Positions 39,969 through 48,779 of a DNA stretch of 64,000 bases are shown one piece after another. A model generated the notes under the pieces. That model was given only the letters and a program-made list of their open reading frames with translations. It was not told the DNA's origin and made no database searches. The translations under genes were made by a program, and so were the position numbers. How positions within the stretch are numbered: the first letter of the stretch is position 1; each line of letters begins with the position of its first letter. Location: contig NZ_JAGINT010000002.1 in the NCBI RefSeq assembly GCF_017876295.1, positions 2,790,001-2,854,000 of the forward strand. Reading direction: 5' to 3'. The DNA is from Kribbella aluminosa. GTDB lineage: Bacteria; Actinomycetota; Actinomycetes; Propionibacteriales; Kribbellaceae.

Positions 39969-40663
39969 GAGCCTGGAAACCGATCTGGCGCTGGCTCGCT
40001 GCCAGCAGCGTCTTCGCTGTCCTGGTAGCGGTCGCGGTTGTTGCCTTCGGCCCTGACGGTGCCCAACTGCCGGCGGGCGCTCCGGCACCTGCCGCGTCGA
40101 AGGCGGCGCGGCCGTCGGCGCCTCCGGCCGATGACGAGGCTCTGGTGAACCGGATGCTTGATCAGCTCCGGGCCGGGAAGCCAGTCGAGCCACAGTTCCC
40201 GGCCGGGGACAACCCGGCCGCCGGTGCGCCGATCGAGGCGATCCGGGCGAAGCCGGGGCAGCAGTTGCACCTGGGCGAGCTGGAGATCCCCAGGCTGGGT
40301 GTGAGACAGCCGCTGAACAACGGCGTCGACGAGGCCGCGCTGGTGCACGGGGTCGGTCATTGGCCGGGTACGCCGTTGCCGGGCAGCCCGGGGAACAGCG
40401 TGATCAGCGGGCATCGCAGTACGCACGAGAAGCCGTTCCTGTACTTGGACCGGCTGCGCCCTGGCGATCCGATCATCGCCACGGTCGGCTCGACGCGAAC
40501 GACGTACAAGATCGTCAGAACCACGATCGTTCCGCAGGCGCAGTACGTCGCCTTCGTCCTCAAGCAACCCAACAGACCGGGCGAGAAGCTCATCACCTTG
40601 TTCGCCTGCAACCCGATCACCGCCCACTACCAGCGCATCGTCGTCCAGGCGCGCGCCGGTTAG
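39965..40663 (+). CDS. Class E sortase
   Basis: A 232-residue protein with an N-terminal membrane anchor (SSVFAVLVAVAVVAFG), an Ala/Pro linker, then the sortase barrel. Catalytic residues are His in SGHRSTHEKPF, Cys in LITLFACNPI and Arg in HYQRIVV. Class E enzymes usually carry TLTTCNP; the FACNP form is a variant. It would attach substrates to the wall or cross-link them. No LAxTG substrate is obvious among its neighbours. Confidence 0.87.
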   Translation: MRAWKPIWRWLAASSVFAVLVAVAVVAFGPDGAQLPAGAPAPAASKAARPSAPPADDEALVNRMLDQLRAGKPVEPQFPAGDNPAAGAPIEAIRAKPGQQLHLGELEIPRLGVRQPLNNGVDEAALVHGVGHWPGTPLPGSPGNSVISGHRSTHEKPFLYLDRLRPGDPIIATVGSTRTTYKIVRTTIVPQAQYVAFVLKQPNRPGEKLITLFACNPITAHYQRIVVQARAG

Positions 40664-40724
40664 GGAGGCGATACCTGGCAGCTTCGAACTGTTCGCACCG
40701 TGAATCGATCCATCGAGGAGAGTC

Positions 40725-41384
40725 ATGGGTATCAGCAAGATCTTCGGGGGCCGTCCGGTCCTCGAGTTCGCCGACGAGCAGAGCCGGCGCAGCTTCCTGC
40801 GCAACGCGGCGCTGGTCGGAGTCGGCCTGACGTACGCCGCATCGCGGCTGGGTGATCCGGTGGCGTTCAGCGCCACCGATCGCGGGTTCGGACCGCAGGC
40901 CGCGAAGAGCGATCTCGACATCCTGAACTACGCGCTGACGCTGGAGTACCTGGAGTCGGCGTTCTACACGACGGGCCTGAAGGCCAAGGTCCTGAAGGGT
41001 CGCGAGCTGGCGCTGATCGATCCGATCCAGCAGCACGAAGCCAATCACGTAACGGCGGTCAGGACGACCATCCAGGATCTGGGTGGCAAGCCGGTGGCGG
41101 CGCCGAAGGTGAAGTTCCCGGCGGGCACCTTCTCCAGCCGGGAGGCGTTCCTGAGGACGGCCGGCACGTTCGAGGAGCTGGGCGTGAAGGCGTATCACGG
41201 TCAGGTGCCGCTCGTGAAGGACGGTCACATTCTGGCCGCGGCGGCGTCGATCGCCGGGGTCGAGTCCCGGCACGCCGCGATCATCGCCCAGATCTCGGGC
41301 GGGAACCCGTTCCCGGCCCCGATCGAAGCCCATCTCGGAATGGCGTCGGTGCTCAAGGCCGCCATGCCGTTCATTGCGAAGTAA
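40725..41384 (+). CDS. Tat-exported ferritin-like protein (Ferritin_2)
   Basis: A 219-residue protein with a twin-arginine signal (SRRSFLRNAALVGVGLTYAA), then a four-helix ferritin-like domain with LDILNYALTLEYLESAFYTT, DPIQQHEANHVTAVRTTIQD and SIAGVESRHAAIIAQ. The Glu/His residues fit a di-iron site. A good ribosome site (GAGGAGAG) precedes ATG 40725. Homologues are common in soil actinobacteria but uncharacterised. Probably secreted with bound iron. Confidence 0.85.
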   Translation: MGISKIFGGRPVLEFADEQSRRSFLRNAALVGVGLTYAASRLGDPVAFSATDRGFGPQAAKSDLDILNYALTLEYLESAFYTTGLKAKVLKGRELALIDPIQQHEANHVTAVRTTIQDLGGKPVAAPKVKFPAGTFSSREAFLRTAGTFEELGVKAYHGQVPLVKDGHILAAAASIAGVESRHAAIIAQISGGNPFPAPIEAHLGMASVLKAAMPFIAK

Positions 41385-41396
41385 GGAGGACAGCTG

Positions 41397-42026
41397 ATGA
41401 CTGACACCGTTCGTGATCTGATCCACGGCAACGCCTCCATGGTGGCGCCCGGTGCCGCACTCGGTGCTTTGAGCCATGGTTTCGAGCTGGCCAGCGCGAA
41501 GGACTTCAGCAGCGACGTCGAGGTCCTGAACTACGCACTGACGCTGGAGTACCTGGAGGCCGAGTTCTATCGCCAGGGCAATTCGGCAGGCCTGCTGAAG
41601 GGCACGGAGAAGAAGTACCTGATGCAGATCGGTGCCGACGAGGCGTCGCACGTCGCGACCGTCACCGCAACGATCCAGAAGCTCGGCGGTACGCCGGTCG
41701 GCGCGCCCGCAGTCGACTTCGGCGGAGCGTTCGAGAACCGGAAGAGCTATCTGACGACGTCGCACATCTTCGAGAACAAAGGCGTGGGCGCGTACCTGGG
41801 TGCCGCGGGGTTCGTGAAGGACAAGATGATCCTGCAGGCCGCAGCCGGCATCTTCGGTGTCGAGGCCCGGCATGCAGCCGTCGTCGGCAACCTGCTCGGC
41901 CTGAAGGCCGAGGGCGGCGTCTACATGGGCTCGACCGAGGTCGGAATCCCGAAGGCGGACGTCCTCAAGGCGGTGGCCCCGTTCCTGCAGGACCCGGGGA
42001 AGGTCGTTGCTGCGATCACGTTGTAA
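41397..42026 (+). CDS. Ferritin-like protein (Ferritin_2) without Tat signal
   Basis: A 209-residue paralogue of the upstream gene (VEVLNYALTLEYLEAEFYRQ, DEASHVATVTATIQKLGG, GIFGVEARHAAVVGNLLGLK). It has an ordinary soluble N-terminus (MTDTVRDLIHGNASM). It lies 12 bp after its partner. It may be cytosolic or exported as a passenger of the Tat-tagged partner (hitch-hiker export), which is inference. Confidence 0.85.
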   Translation: MTDTVRDLIHGNASMVAPGAALGALSHGFELASAKDFSSDVEVLNYALTLEYLEAEFYRQGNSAGLLKGTEKKYLMQIGADEASHVATVTATIQKLGGTPVGAPAVDFGGAFENRKSYLTTSHIFENKGVGAYLGAAGFVKDKMILQAAAGIFGVEARHAAVVGNLLGLKAEGGVYMGSTEVGIPKADVLKAVAPFLQDPGKVVAAITL

Positions 42027-42089
42027 CGCGGCGGAGACGGCGGGTTTCGAGCGTTGCCGGCAGGCCCAGGATGGATGCCTGGGCCGGCC

Positions 42090-42655
42090 GGCACGGGGAT
42101 CAGGCGGGGGTTTCTGCGAGGGCGAACTCCAACTTGGAGATCTGGTCGCTGAGACCGTTACAGACGCGGTGCGGTCGGAGTAGCCGTGCATCGAGGCTGT
42201 GAACTGCTGGTCGCCTGCGGGTGAGAACAGCCAATAGAGGCCGTCACCGGTGTTCGGGTCGTCGGGGTGGCGACCGGGCTGGCGTCTCCACTGAGGCCGC
42301 CGGCGACGGCGGCTCCGTTGATGCGTGTGTTCGTGCTGTCGGTGACGTGTCCGACCACGAGTCCTCCTGATTGCGGGGTGCAGATGCGGTTCCCGAGGAA
42401 CACGTTGTCGATGCCCCACCATTTCGACCACTGGCCGACGTGCCCGAACCGGACCTGGACGCGTGCTTTGTGTGCGGCCCGTGGCACTTGTACGACGACC
42501 TGCCCGGCGCCGGCGTATTCCACGTACCGATGCTGCTGCACACATTGGCCCAGGTGGCGCCGCCGGCGCTGGACGCGGCGGACGCTACACGGCGCGCGTT
42601 GGTCCTCGACGTGATCTCGGAGGCCGGCACCGTCACGGTCAGGCGAATGCACTGA
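42090..42655 (-). pseudogene. Subtilase (S8) C-terminal domain relic
   Basis: The minus strand carries VQVRFGHVGQWSKWWGIDNV, then FLGNRICTPQSGGLVVGHVT. In a shifted frame it has DDPNTGDGLYWLFSPAGDQQ and FTASMHGYSD. This resembles the C-terminal domain of actinobacterial S8 peptidases (WWWExDDVxxGNRxCxPxxGGLVVGxVxDxNT). No protease domain is present and the frame is broken. Confidence 0.55.
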
Positions 42656-42928
42656 AGCACCTCGGCGCAGCGCATCTCGCGCTAGGCCGGCCCGAGGCCG
42701 CTGTCCGCCGGCTCACGTCGGCTCTGGACATCTGGGACGAGCGGCAGAGCGAGGTCCTCTAGGCCCGAGACGCTCAGCTGGCTGGCGTTGGCTTATCGGG
42801 GGTCGAGGTGAGGCCGCACGCGCTCGCGCCGCACGCGCATTGGCGATCCTCGGTGACAGGCAGCCTGCTTTCCCGGCGAGGCTTCTTGAGCAGCTGGAAG
42901 CAATCACTCAGCGGCCGTCTCGCGTGAG
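42640..42928 (+). pseudogene. TPR (AfsR/SARP-type) regulator C-terminal relic
   Basis: One frame encodes ANALKHLGAAHLALGRPEAA, then VRRLTSALDIWDERQSEVL-stop. A second frame continues GEAARARAARALAILGDRQP and AFPARLLEQLEAI. Together they read as the last two TPR units of an AfsR-like regulator, broken by a stop and a frameshift. Confidence 0.5.
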
Positions 42929-43784
42929 AGCCGGCAGGGCTGCATGCTCACGGATTCCATCGCCTCCGGGGTTGTCAAACAGGTGACCGTCGGGATCCTT
43001 GAACGTGATGGGGTGGTCGACCAGGTCAGCCGAACTGGCGGGCGCGCCTGTCTGGCCTAGGACGGCGAATCCACCCCAACACCTGCTCGATCCCAGCGTC
43101 CTTCAGGCAATCCAACGCCAAACCAGCAGTTGCCCCAGCAACCACCCTGAAGAGCAAGCAGCGGAAACCCTTGCCTCCAGCAACCGCCGCTGTCCAGTGA
43201 ATAGCCGGCCTGGTCGGTTCCCGATTCTGTACCACCACAGCAGGACACGGCGCAGCTATGCGCCGGAATCAGGCGAGCCGGCCTGTGTCCCGGCGTAAGC
43301 CTGCTGGCCACGATCGCCGCGCATCGGTCCTTCCACGTCGGGCCAGTCGGCCGTACAGCGGTGCTGAACGCCACCGGCCCCTGACCACCATGCTGCCATG
43401 ACGATCGGCCCGGCGTTCCCATCCTGGACCTGACACAGAAGGTCGTGTTCGCCTGGGAGCAACACGCACCGGGCGGATGCCGCTGCGCGTGCCAGCTCGG
43501 CCACGGCGGCCACGGAACCTGTCTGGAGCCGGACCGCTCGGCTTGCGCATCGTCGCGCAGGCCTCGCCCGTGGACGGCCGCCGAAATCACCGATCCCCTG
43601 CAGATCTGCGCGGCCTGCTACGACGCGATCGCCCTACTGGTCAACAGCTCATGTAGGAAGTGCATATCACCCGACGGGGTTACGAGGTCCGCAAGTTCGA
43701 GCCACCGCCACCGTTGCATGGTGATCGCCGTCGTCGGACATGGCCGACAGGATGGCCATCAGCAGCGGCGGAGACGCGCTTCCA
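42929..43784. other. Gene-poor debris with a Cys-rich fragment
   Basis: About 850 bases without an intact gene. On the plus strand, 43445-43660 reads FAWEQHAPGGCRCACQLGHG, GTCLEPDRSA and ICAACYDAIALLVNSSCRKC. This is a cysteine-rich, zinc-ribbon-like stretch without a proper start. On the minus strand near 42950-43050 a short DHPITFKDPDGHLFDNP is seen. Neither is a confident gene. Confidence 0.35.
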
Positions 43785-45950
43785 TTACTGGAGCCTCGCG
43801 GCGTGGATCAGAAGGGACTGTTCGGGGTGGAGCTCCGGCACTGGCAGGCCGATCTTTGTCAGCACCGACCCTGGCATGGTGAGCGTCTCGGTTGTCCATT
43901 GGGTCGCTGGTTGTTCACCGACGCCGATGAGGCTGACCCGGTATCGTCGCTCGGCGTCGAGGCCGCGGAGCCGGGTCCACAGCGGCGCTCCCGGTACTGC
44001 CCAGGTGAGTGACGCGACCTCGAACAGTCCCTCGGACCGGTCGGGCGCGACCACGCCGTGAATCCAGACCGCCGGATCCGGGTCGGGCCCGCGGTAGACC
44101 AGACCGGTGTTGATCAGGTGCCGATGCTTCTTGTACAGGGCGATCCACTGCGCGAGCTCGCGACGCTCTTCCTCGGTCGCCGACGCCAGGTCCCATTCGA
44201 CCCCGAGGTGGCCGAACAGCGCGGTCGAGGCACGGAACGACAGCTCGTGCCGCCGGCCGGTGGTGTGCGATCTGGCCGACGCGATGTGCGAGCCCATCAG
44301 TTCGGTGGGGATCAGCTGGGCGGTCCAGCGCTGCAGCCGCTGGCGTTCCAGCGGATCGATGCAGTCCGATACCCAAACTCGGTCGGTGTGCTCGAGTACG
44401 CCGAGATCGGTCCGGCCGCCGCCACCGGCACATGACTCGATCTCCAGGTCCGGATGGGCCGCTTTGATGTCGGCGAGCAGCCGGTAAAACGCGAGCGTCT
44501 GCTCATGCTCACCGGGTGCGCCGCCGCACACCTGGCTGCCGGCCTCCACGTGGTTCCGGTTGTGATCCCACTTGACGTATTCGATGTCGTATTCGTCGAG
44601 AATTCGCAGTACCTGCTGGAGAATCGTGTCGTAGCACTCGGGGATCGCGAGGTTGAGCACGTGCTGGTTGCGCTGCTCGATCGGCAGCCCGGCGCGTGCT
44701 GCGAGGATCCAGTCCGGATGTGCACGGGCAAGGTCGGAGTCGAGGTTCACCATCTCCGGCTCGAACCAAAGGCCGAACTGCATGCCCGCCGCAGTGACGG
44801 CCTTGACCAGCGGGTGCAGCCCGTCGGGCCATACCTCGGACGCCACCGTCCAGTCCCCAAGCCCGGCACGCGAATTGCGTCGGCCGCCGAACCAGCCGTC
44901 ATCGAGGACGAACCTTTCCACGCCGACGTCGGCGGCCAGCGCGGCCAGTTCGATGAGGCGGTCGGCGTCGTGGTCGAAGTAGACCGCCTCCCAGACGTTG
45001 AGGGTGACGGGTCGACGGGCGTCCACGTGCTGCGGGCGGGACCGCAGGTAGGCGTGGAACCGGTGGGCCACGGCATCCAGTCCCTCGCCGTACGACGCGT
45101 ACAGCCAGGGCGTGCGGTAGGTCTGGCCGTGAGTGAGGGTGATCTCGCCGGGCAACAGGAGTTCGCCGCCGCCGAGCAGCCGGAGGCCGGTGGTGTCGTG
45201 CTCGGCCGTGTGCCGGTGGTTGCCGCTCCAGGCGACGTGAACACCCCACGTCTCACCGTGCTCGAAGTCGCTGCCGGGCACGGTCGCATGGACGACGTAC
45301 GCCGTGTCGTGTCCGGTCATCCCGCGCCGGTTCTCGCGCAGATGCGTGCCGACGGCGAACTGCTCACGCTGGACGTACTTCTCCATGCCCCAACGCCCGG
45401 TGAAGTCGACGAGCTCGGTCGCCCGGGCAGGCACCGGGAGTGACAGAGAGAGTTCGTCGAGGTCGTAGTCGGCGCCTTCGTTGCCGAGCTCGGCCCGCAT
45501 CCGGACCAGTCCGGACGGCAGCATCTCGATCGTCAGCCCGAGTCGCAGGGCTGCCTCGGCATCGAGCGCGTCGACCTGGACCGTGGCGGCACCGGTCTCT
45601 CGATAGTCCGCAGCCGCTGCTCCGTCGATGGTGACGGATTCGACGCCGAACGCGGTTGACCATCCTCGGCCGGAACGCGATCCCTGCAGGCCCGGCCGGC
45701 CCATCCACCCGCTTCGCGGTTCCGGCAGCACGGGCGGTGGCTCGACGATGAGCTCCCCGGCTCGCTGTCCGGCTCCGCCGGCGGCCAGCACGGCAGCTTC
45801 CGCCGCCGCCCGGTCGAGGCTGCCGAGGTCGGCGCCCCAGTGCCGTACGTACGGCAACTGCCCGGCGGCCACCTCCAGCAGCAGGGAGCATCCCTCCGCC
45901 CGCAGATGAATGATCTGCGGGCGGCTGCCGGCAGCGGATCGGTCGGTCAC
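43785..45950 (-). CDS. Alpha-galactosidase, GH36
   Basis: A 721-residue cytoplasmic enzyme. An N-terminal beta-sandwich (1-300) precedes a TIM barrel with RFVLDDGWFGGRRNSRAGLG, FGLWFEPEMVN, nucleophile Asp in EYVKWDHNRN, ESCAGGGGR and acid/base Asp in VSDCIDPLERQ. A C-terminal beta domain follows. It hydrolyses alpha-1,6-galactosides such as melibiose and raffinose. No signal peptide. Divergent from the LysR gene, which likely controls it. Confidence 0.93.
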   Translation of the reverse strand: MTDRSAAGSRPQIIHLRAEGCSLLLEVAAGQLPYVRHWGADLGSLDRAAAEAAVLAAGGAGQRAGELIVEPPPVLPEPRSGWMGRPGLQGSRSGRGWSTAFGVESVTIDGAAAADYRETGAATVQVDALDAEAALRLGLTIEMLPSGLVRMRAELGNEGADYDLDELSLSLPVPARATELVDFTGRWGMEKYVQREQFAVGTHLRENRRGMTGHDTAYVVHATVPGSDFEHGETWGVHVAWSGNHRHTAEHDTTGLRLLGGGELLLPGEITLTHGQTYRTPWLYASYGEGLDAVAHRFHAYLRSRPQHVDARRPVTLNVWEAVYFDHDADRLIELAALAADVGVERFVLDDGWFGGRRNSRAGLGDWTVASEVWPDGLHPLVKAVTAAGMQFGLWFEPEMVNLDSDLARAHPDWILAARAGLPIEQRNQHVLNLAIPECYDTILQQVLRILDEYDIEYVKWDHNRNHVEAGSQVCGGAPGEHEQTLAFYRLLADIKAAHPDLEIESCAGGGGRTDLGVLEHTDRVWVSDCIDPLERQRLQRWTAQLIPTELMGSHIASARSHTTGRRHELSFRASTALFGHLGVEWDLASATEEERRELAQWIALYKKHRHLINTGLVYRGPDPDPAVWIHGVVAPDRSEGLFEVASLTWAVPGAPLWTRLRGLDAERRYRVSLIGVGEQPATQWTTETLTMPGSVLTKIGLPVPELHPEQSLLIHAARLQ

Positions 45951-46010
45951 GGGGCCTCCATGGCGGAAAGTCCAGCCTCTCGATCGAGCTGGAGCAGGTT
46001 TTGTGATAGC

Positions 46011-46034
46011 TTACGTAAATCCTTACATAAATCG
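46011..46034. promoter_or_regulatory. Tandem AT-rich repeats in the GH36-LysR gap
   Basis: TTACGTAAATCC (46011-46022) is followed directly by TTACATAAATCG (46023-46034). These 12-bp direct repeats sit in the shared promoter region and are a candidate LysR site. TTACGTAA in the first copy is itself palindromic. Confidence 0.5.
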
Positions 46035-46091
46035 AGGTGGGATGTGCGTACTTCGTCTGCGCCGCGCTCGCTGATGAGGGCCGTCTGAGCT

Positions 46092-47033
46092 ATGGCCGTC
46101 ACGCTGCAGCGACTCGAGGTCTTCTGCGCTGTCGCGCGGAGTCTGTCGTTCTCCAGTGCCGCGCGCGAGCTGTACACCTCCCAGCCGCATGTCTCGAACC
46201 AGATCCGGCGGCTCGAGGAGCACTACAAGGTCGAGCTGTTCGTCCGCGCCCGGCAGGGCATCAGGCTCACCGACGCCGGCCTCGCCCTGTTCGAGCAGGT
46301 CGACCGGATCCTGTCCGACCTCCAGGACGCCGAGCAGGTGCTGGTGGACTTTCGGAGCGCGCGCCGGGGTGTTGTTCGGCTTGCGGCGACGACGAGCATC
46401 GGCAGCCATGTGCTGCCGGGCATCGTGGCCGGGTTCCGGCGTGAACATCCCGGAATCTCTGTTTCGCTGCTGATCGGCAACACCGAGCAGGTCCAGTCCA
46501 TGATCGACGACGGACAGGTCGACGTGGCGGTGACTCCGCTGTCCGCCGGCGTACGGCCGCTCGGCGGGGAGCCGTTCCGGTCCTACGACCTGGTGGTGGT
46601 CGCGAGGGCCGGGACGGACCTCCCGGATCCGATCCCGGTGGCGGAACTGGCGGCCCAGCCACTGGTGGCCCGGGAGAACGGGTCTCGCACCCTCGAGTTG
46701 ATGCGCGATCTGCTGGCCGGCCACCCGACCACCGTGGTGGCCCAGCTCACTGGGCCGGTCGCAGTGATCGAGGCCGTCTGCGCCGGCGCGGGCGTCTCCG
46801 TCGTGTCGTCGAGTGCCGCACAGATGTGGGCAGCGGCGGGACTGGTGTCGATCCTGCGCATCGCGGACCGAACACCGATGCATCACTACCACCTCGTGTA
46901 CCCGCCCCGTCGTACCTTCCCGGCGGCGGCGCGCGAGCTCATCACCTATCTCCGGGGACATACCCCGCCGGCGGTCGCCTGCCCTGACGGATCGGTCAGC
47001 CCTTCATACCGGCGAATGCCAGACCCGCGATGA
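46092..47033 (+). CDS. LysR-family transcriptional regulator
   Basis: A 313-residue protein with an N-terminal wHTH (LQRLEVFCAVARSLSFSSAA, RELYTSQPHVSNQIRRLEEH) and a LysR effector domain (VRLAATTSIGSHVLPGIVAG, VCAGAGVSVVSSSAAQMW). It lies opposite the GH36 gene and converges on the CUT1 permease gene, overlapping its end by 38 bp. Confidence 0.87.
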   Translation: MAVTLQRLEVFCAVARSLSFSSAARELYTSQPHVSNQIRRLEEHYKVELFVRARQGIRLTDAGLALFEQVDRILSDLQDAEQVLVDFRSARRGVVRLAATTSIGSHVLPGIVAGFRREHPGISVSLLIGNTEQVQSMIDDGQVDVAVTPLSAGVRPLGGEPFRSYDLVVVARAGTDLPDPIPVAELAAQPLVARENGSRTLELMRDLLAGHPTTVVAQLTGPVAVIEAVCAGAGVSVVSSSAAQMWAAAGLVSILRIADRTPMHHYHLVYPPRRTFPAAARELITYLRGHTPPAVACPDGSVSPSYRRMPDPR

Positions 47034-47835
47034 CCCGGCGCTGCAAGGCGATGAAGAGCGCGACCATCGGCAGCATGACGAGCAGCGACACGCCCATGAT
47101 CTGTGGGTAGAACGTCTGGTGTTCGCCGGTGAACGACGCGATGCCGACGGCCAGCGTCATCTTCTCCGACTGCGAGGCCACGATCAACGGCCACAGGAAT
47201 GAGCCCCAGGAGTCGATCAGGGTGACCACGGCGAGTGCGGAGAGCCCGGGGGAGGCAAGCGGCAGCATGATCCGGAAGAAGATCGTCGCTGGTCCCGCGC
47301 CGTCGATCCGGCCGGCTTCCTCGAGTTCCTTCGGCAGTCCCATGAAGAACTGGCGCATCAGGAACGTGCCGAACAGGCTGACGAGGCCCGGAGCGACCAG
47401 GCCGGCCATCGTGTTGAGCCAGCCGAGCGCCTGAACGATCTGGTACTGGCTGATGAGTAGCAGTTCGCCCGGGATCATCAGGATCGACAGCAGGACGCCG
47501 AAGATGAGGTTCTTGAAGGGGAAACGCATCCGCGCGAACGCGTAGCCCGCCAGCGAGCAGAACAGCACCTGGCTGACGGTCCGGATCAGCGAGAAGACGG
47601 CGGTGTTGCGGAGTTGGTCCCAGAAGGGAAACGAGTTGATGCCGTTGACGTAGTTCTCCCAGCGCAACTCTCCGGGGAACAGTTGCTTCGGGATCGACTG
47701 CACCTCGGCGTTGGTCATGAACGACGCCGACAGTTGGTAGAGGAACGGGAACACCATCAGGAACCCGCCGATCCCGAGGATCAGGTAGGCGACCAGGTTC
47801 GATCCGTGTCGACCCGGCGCGCGCAACTCACTCAT
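46996..47835 (-). CDS. CUT1 sugar ABC transporter permease (MalG-like)
   Basis: A 279-residue protein with six membrane helices and the EAA loop KELEEAGRIDGAGPATIFFR. It starts eight bases inside the MalF-like gene and ends convergently with LysR. It pairs with the upstream permease. No ATPase gene is in this operon, so a shared MsiK-type ATPase elsewhere is likely, as usual in actinobacterial CUT1 systems. Confidence 0.88.
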   Translation of the reverse strand: MSELRAPGRHGSNLVAYLILGIGGFLMVFPFLYQLSASFMTNAEVQSIPKQLFPGELRWENYVNGINSFPFWDQLRNTAVFSLIRTVSQVLFCSLAGYAFARMRFPFKNLIFGVLLSILMIPGELLLISQYQIVQALGWLNTMAGLVAPGLVSLFGTFLMRQFFMGLPKELEEAGRIDGAGPATIFFRIMLPLASPGLSALAVVTLIDSWGSFLWPLIVASQSEKMTLAVGIASFTGEHQTFYPQIMGVSLLVMLPMVALFIALQRRVIAGLAFAGMKG

Positions 47836-48778
47836 AGTGCACCCACTTTCGTTGCAGCCGGAACTGGCCGTAGGTGACCAGGGCGATGATCAGCAGCAGT
47901 ACGACGCCGATCGCAGCCGCGTAGCCCTTGTCGTTGACCATGAATCCCTTGCTGTAGAAGAAGAAGACGAGGGTCTGCGTCTGCTTGATCACCGGGCTGG
48001 TGTTCCCGATCATCAAGAAGATCAGGTCGAAGACCTTGAAGGCGCCGATGGCGGTCATCACGGTGAGGAAGAAGATGCTCGGGGTGAGCAGCGGAATCGT
48101 AATGTGCACGAGCTGCCGGAATGGCCCCGCCCCGTCGAGCTCGGCTGCCTCGTACACCTCCGGGGAGATCGCCTGCAGGCCGGCGCCGAGGATGATCATG
48201 TTGAAGCCGAGGCTCATCCAGACGCCGACGATGCCGACCGCAACTACCGCGACGACCGGGGTCTGCAGCCAGTAAGGGCCTTTGATGCCGACCAGCGACA
48301 GGACGTAGTTGATCATGCCGTAGTCGCCGTTGTAGAGCAGCTTCCAGACCGTCGACACGGCGGCCGGCACCGTGACGACAGGCAGGAAGAAGAGGACCCG
48401 GAAGAAGCTCCGGAACCGGAGGCCCGGCCGGTTGAGCAGGCTCGCCAGCCAGATCGCCAACGGGATGCCGGCAAGTGCGACCGCGGCGTACAGCACAGTG
48501 TTGCCCAGAGCAACGAGGAGGTCCGGGTCCGAGAACAGCCGGGTGTAGTTCGCGGTCCCGATCCAGCTGACACCGCCGAAGGCGCCCCACTTGGTGAAGC
48601 TGAAGTACACCGACTGGGCGGTCGGCCAGACGTAGAACGCTCCGATGCCCAGCACGGTCGGCGCGACGAAGAGCCACGGCGCGAGGCCGTCGTACCGGTT
48701 CCGGCGCCGGCCAGGAGAGCGGGGCGCCTCCGGGCCCGACGGGGTCGTCCGCGAGCGCGAATCGAGGGAAACGGTCAT
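47828..48778 (-). CDS. CUT1 sugar ABC transporter permease (MalF-like)
   Basis: A 316-residue protein with six helices and EAA loop PEVYEAAELDGAGPFRQLVH. The N-terminus is charged and Pro-rich (SRTTPSGPEAPRSPGRRRNR). It lies one base downstream of the binding-protein gene. Confidence 0.88.
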   Translation of the reverse strand: MTVSLDSRSRTTPSGPEAPRSPGRRRNRYDGLAPWLFVAPTVLGIGAFYVWPTAQSVYFSFTKWGAFGGVSWIGTANYTRLFSDPDLLVALGNTVLYAAVALAGIPLAIWLASLLNRPGLRFRSFFRVLFFLPVVTVPAAVSTVWKLLYNGDYGMINYVLSLVGIKGPYWLQTPVVAVVAVGIVGVWMSLGFNMIILGAGLQAISPEVYEAAELDGAGPFRQLVHITIPLLTPSIFFLTVMTAIGAFKVFDLIFLMIGNTSPVIKQTQTLVFFFYSKGFMVNDKGYAAAIGVVLLLIIALVTYGQFRLQRKWVHYE

Positions 48779-48779
48779 G

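Noticed and set aside
40617..42545. A 642-codon antisense frame opposite the ferritin-like genes
   Set aside because: Composition is typical of the reverse complement of GC-rich genes, and the sense strand has clear ferritin-like proteins with ribosome sites.
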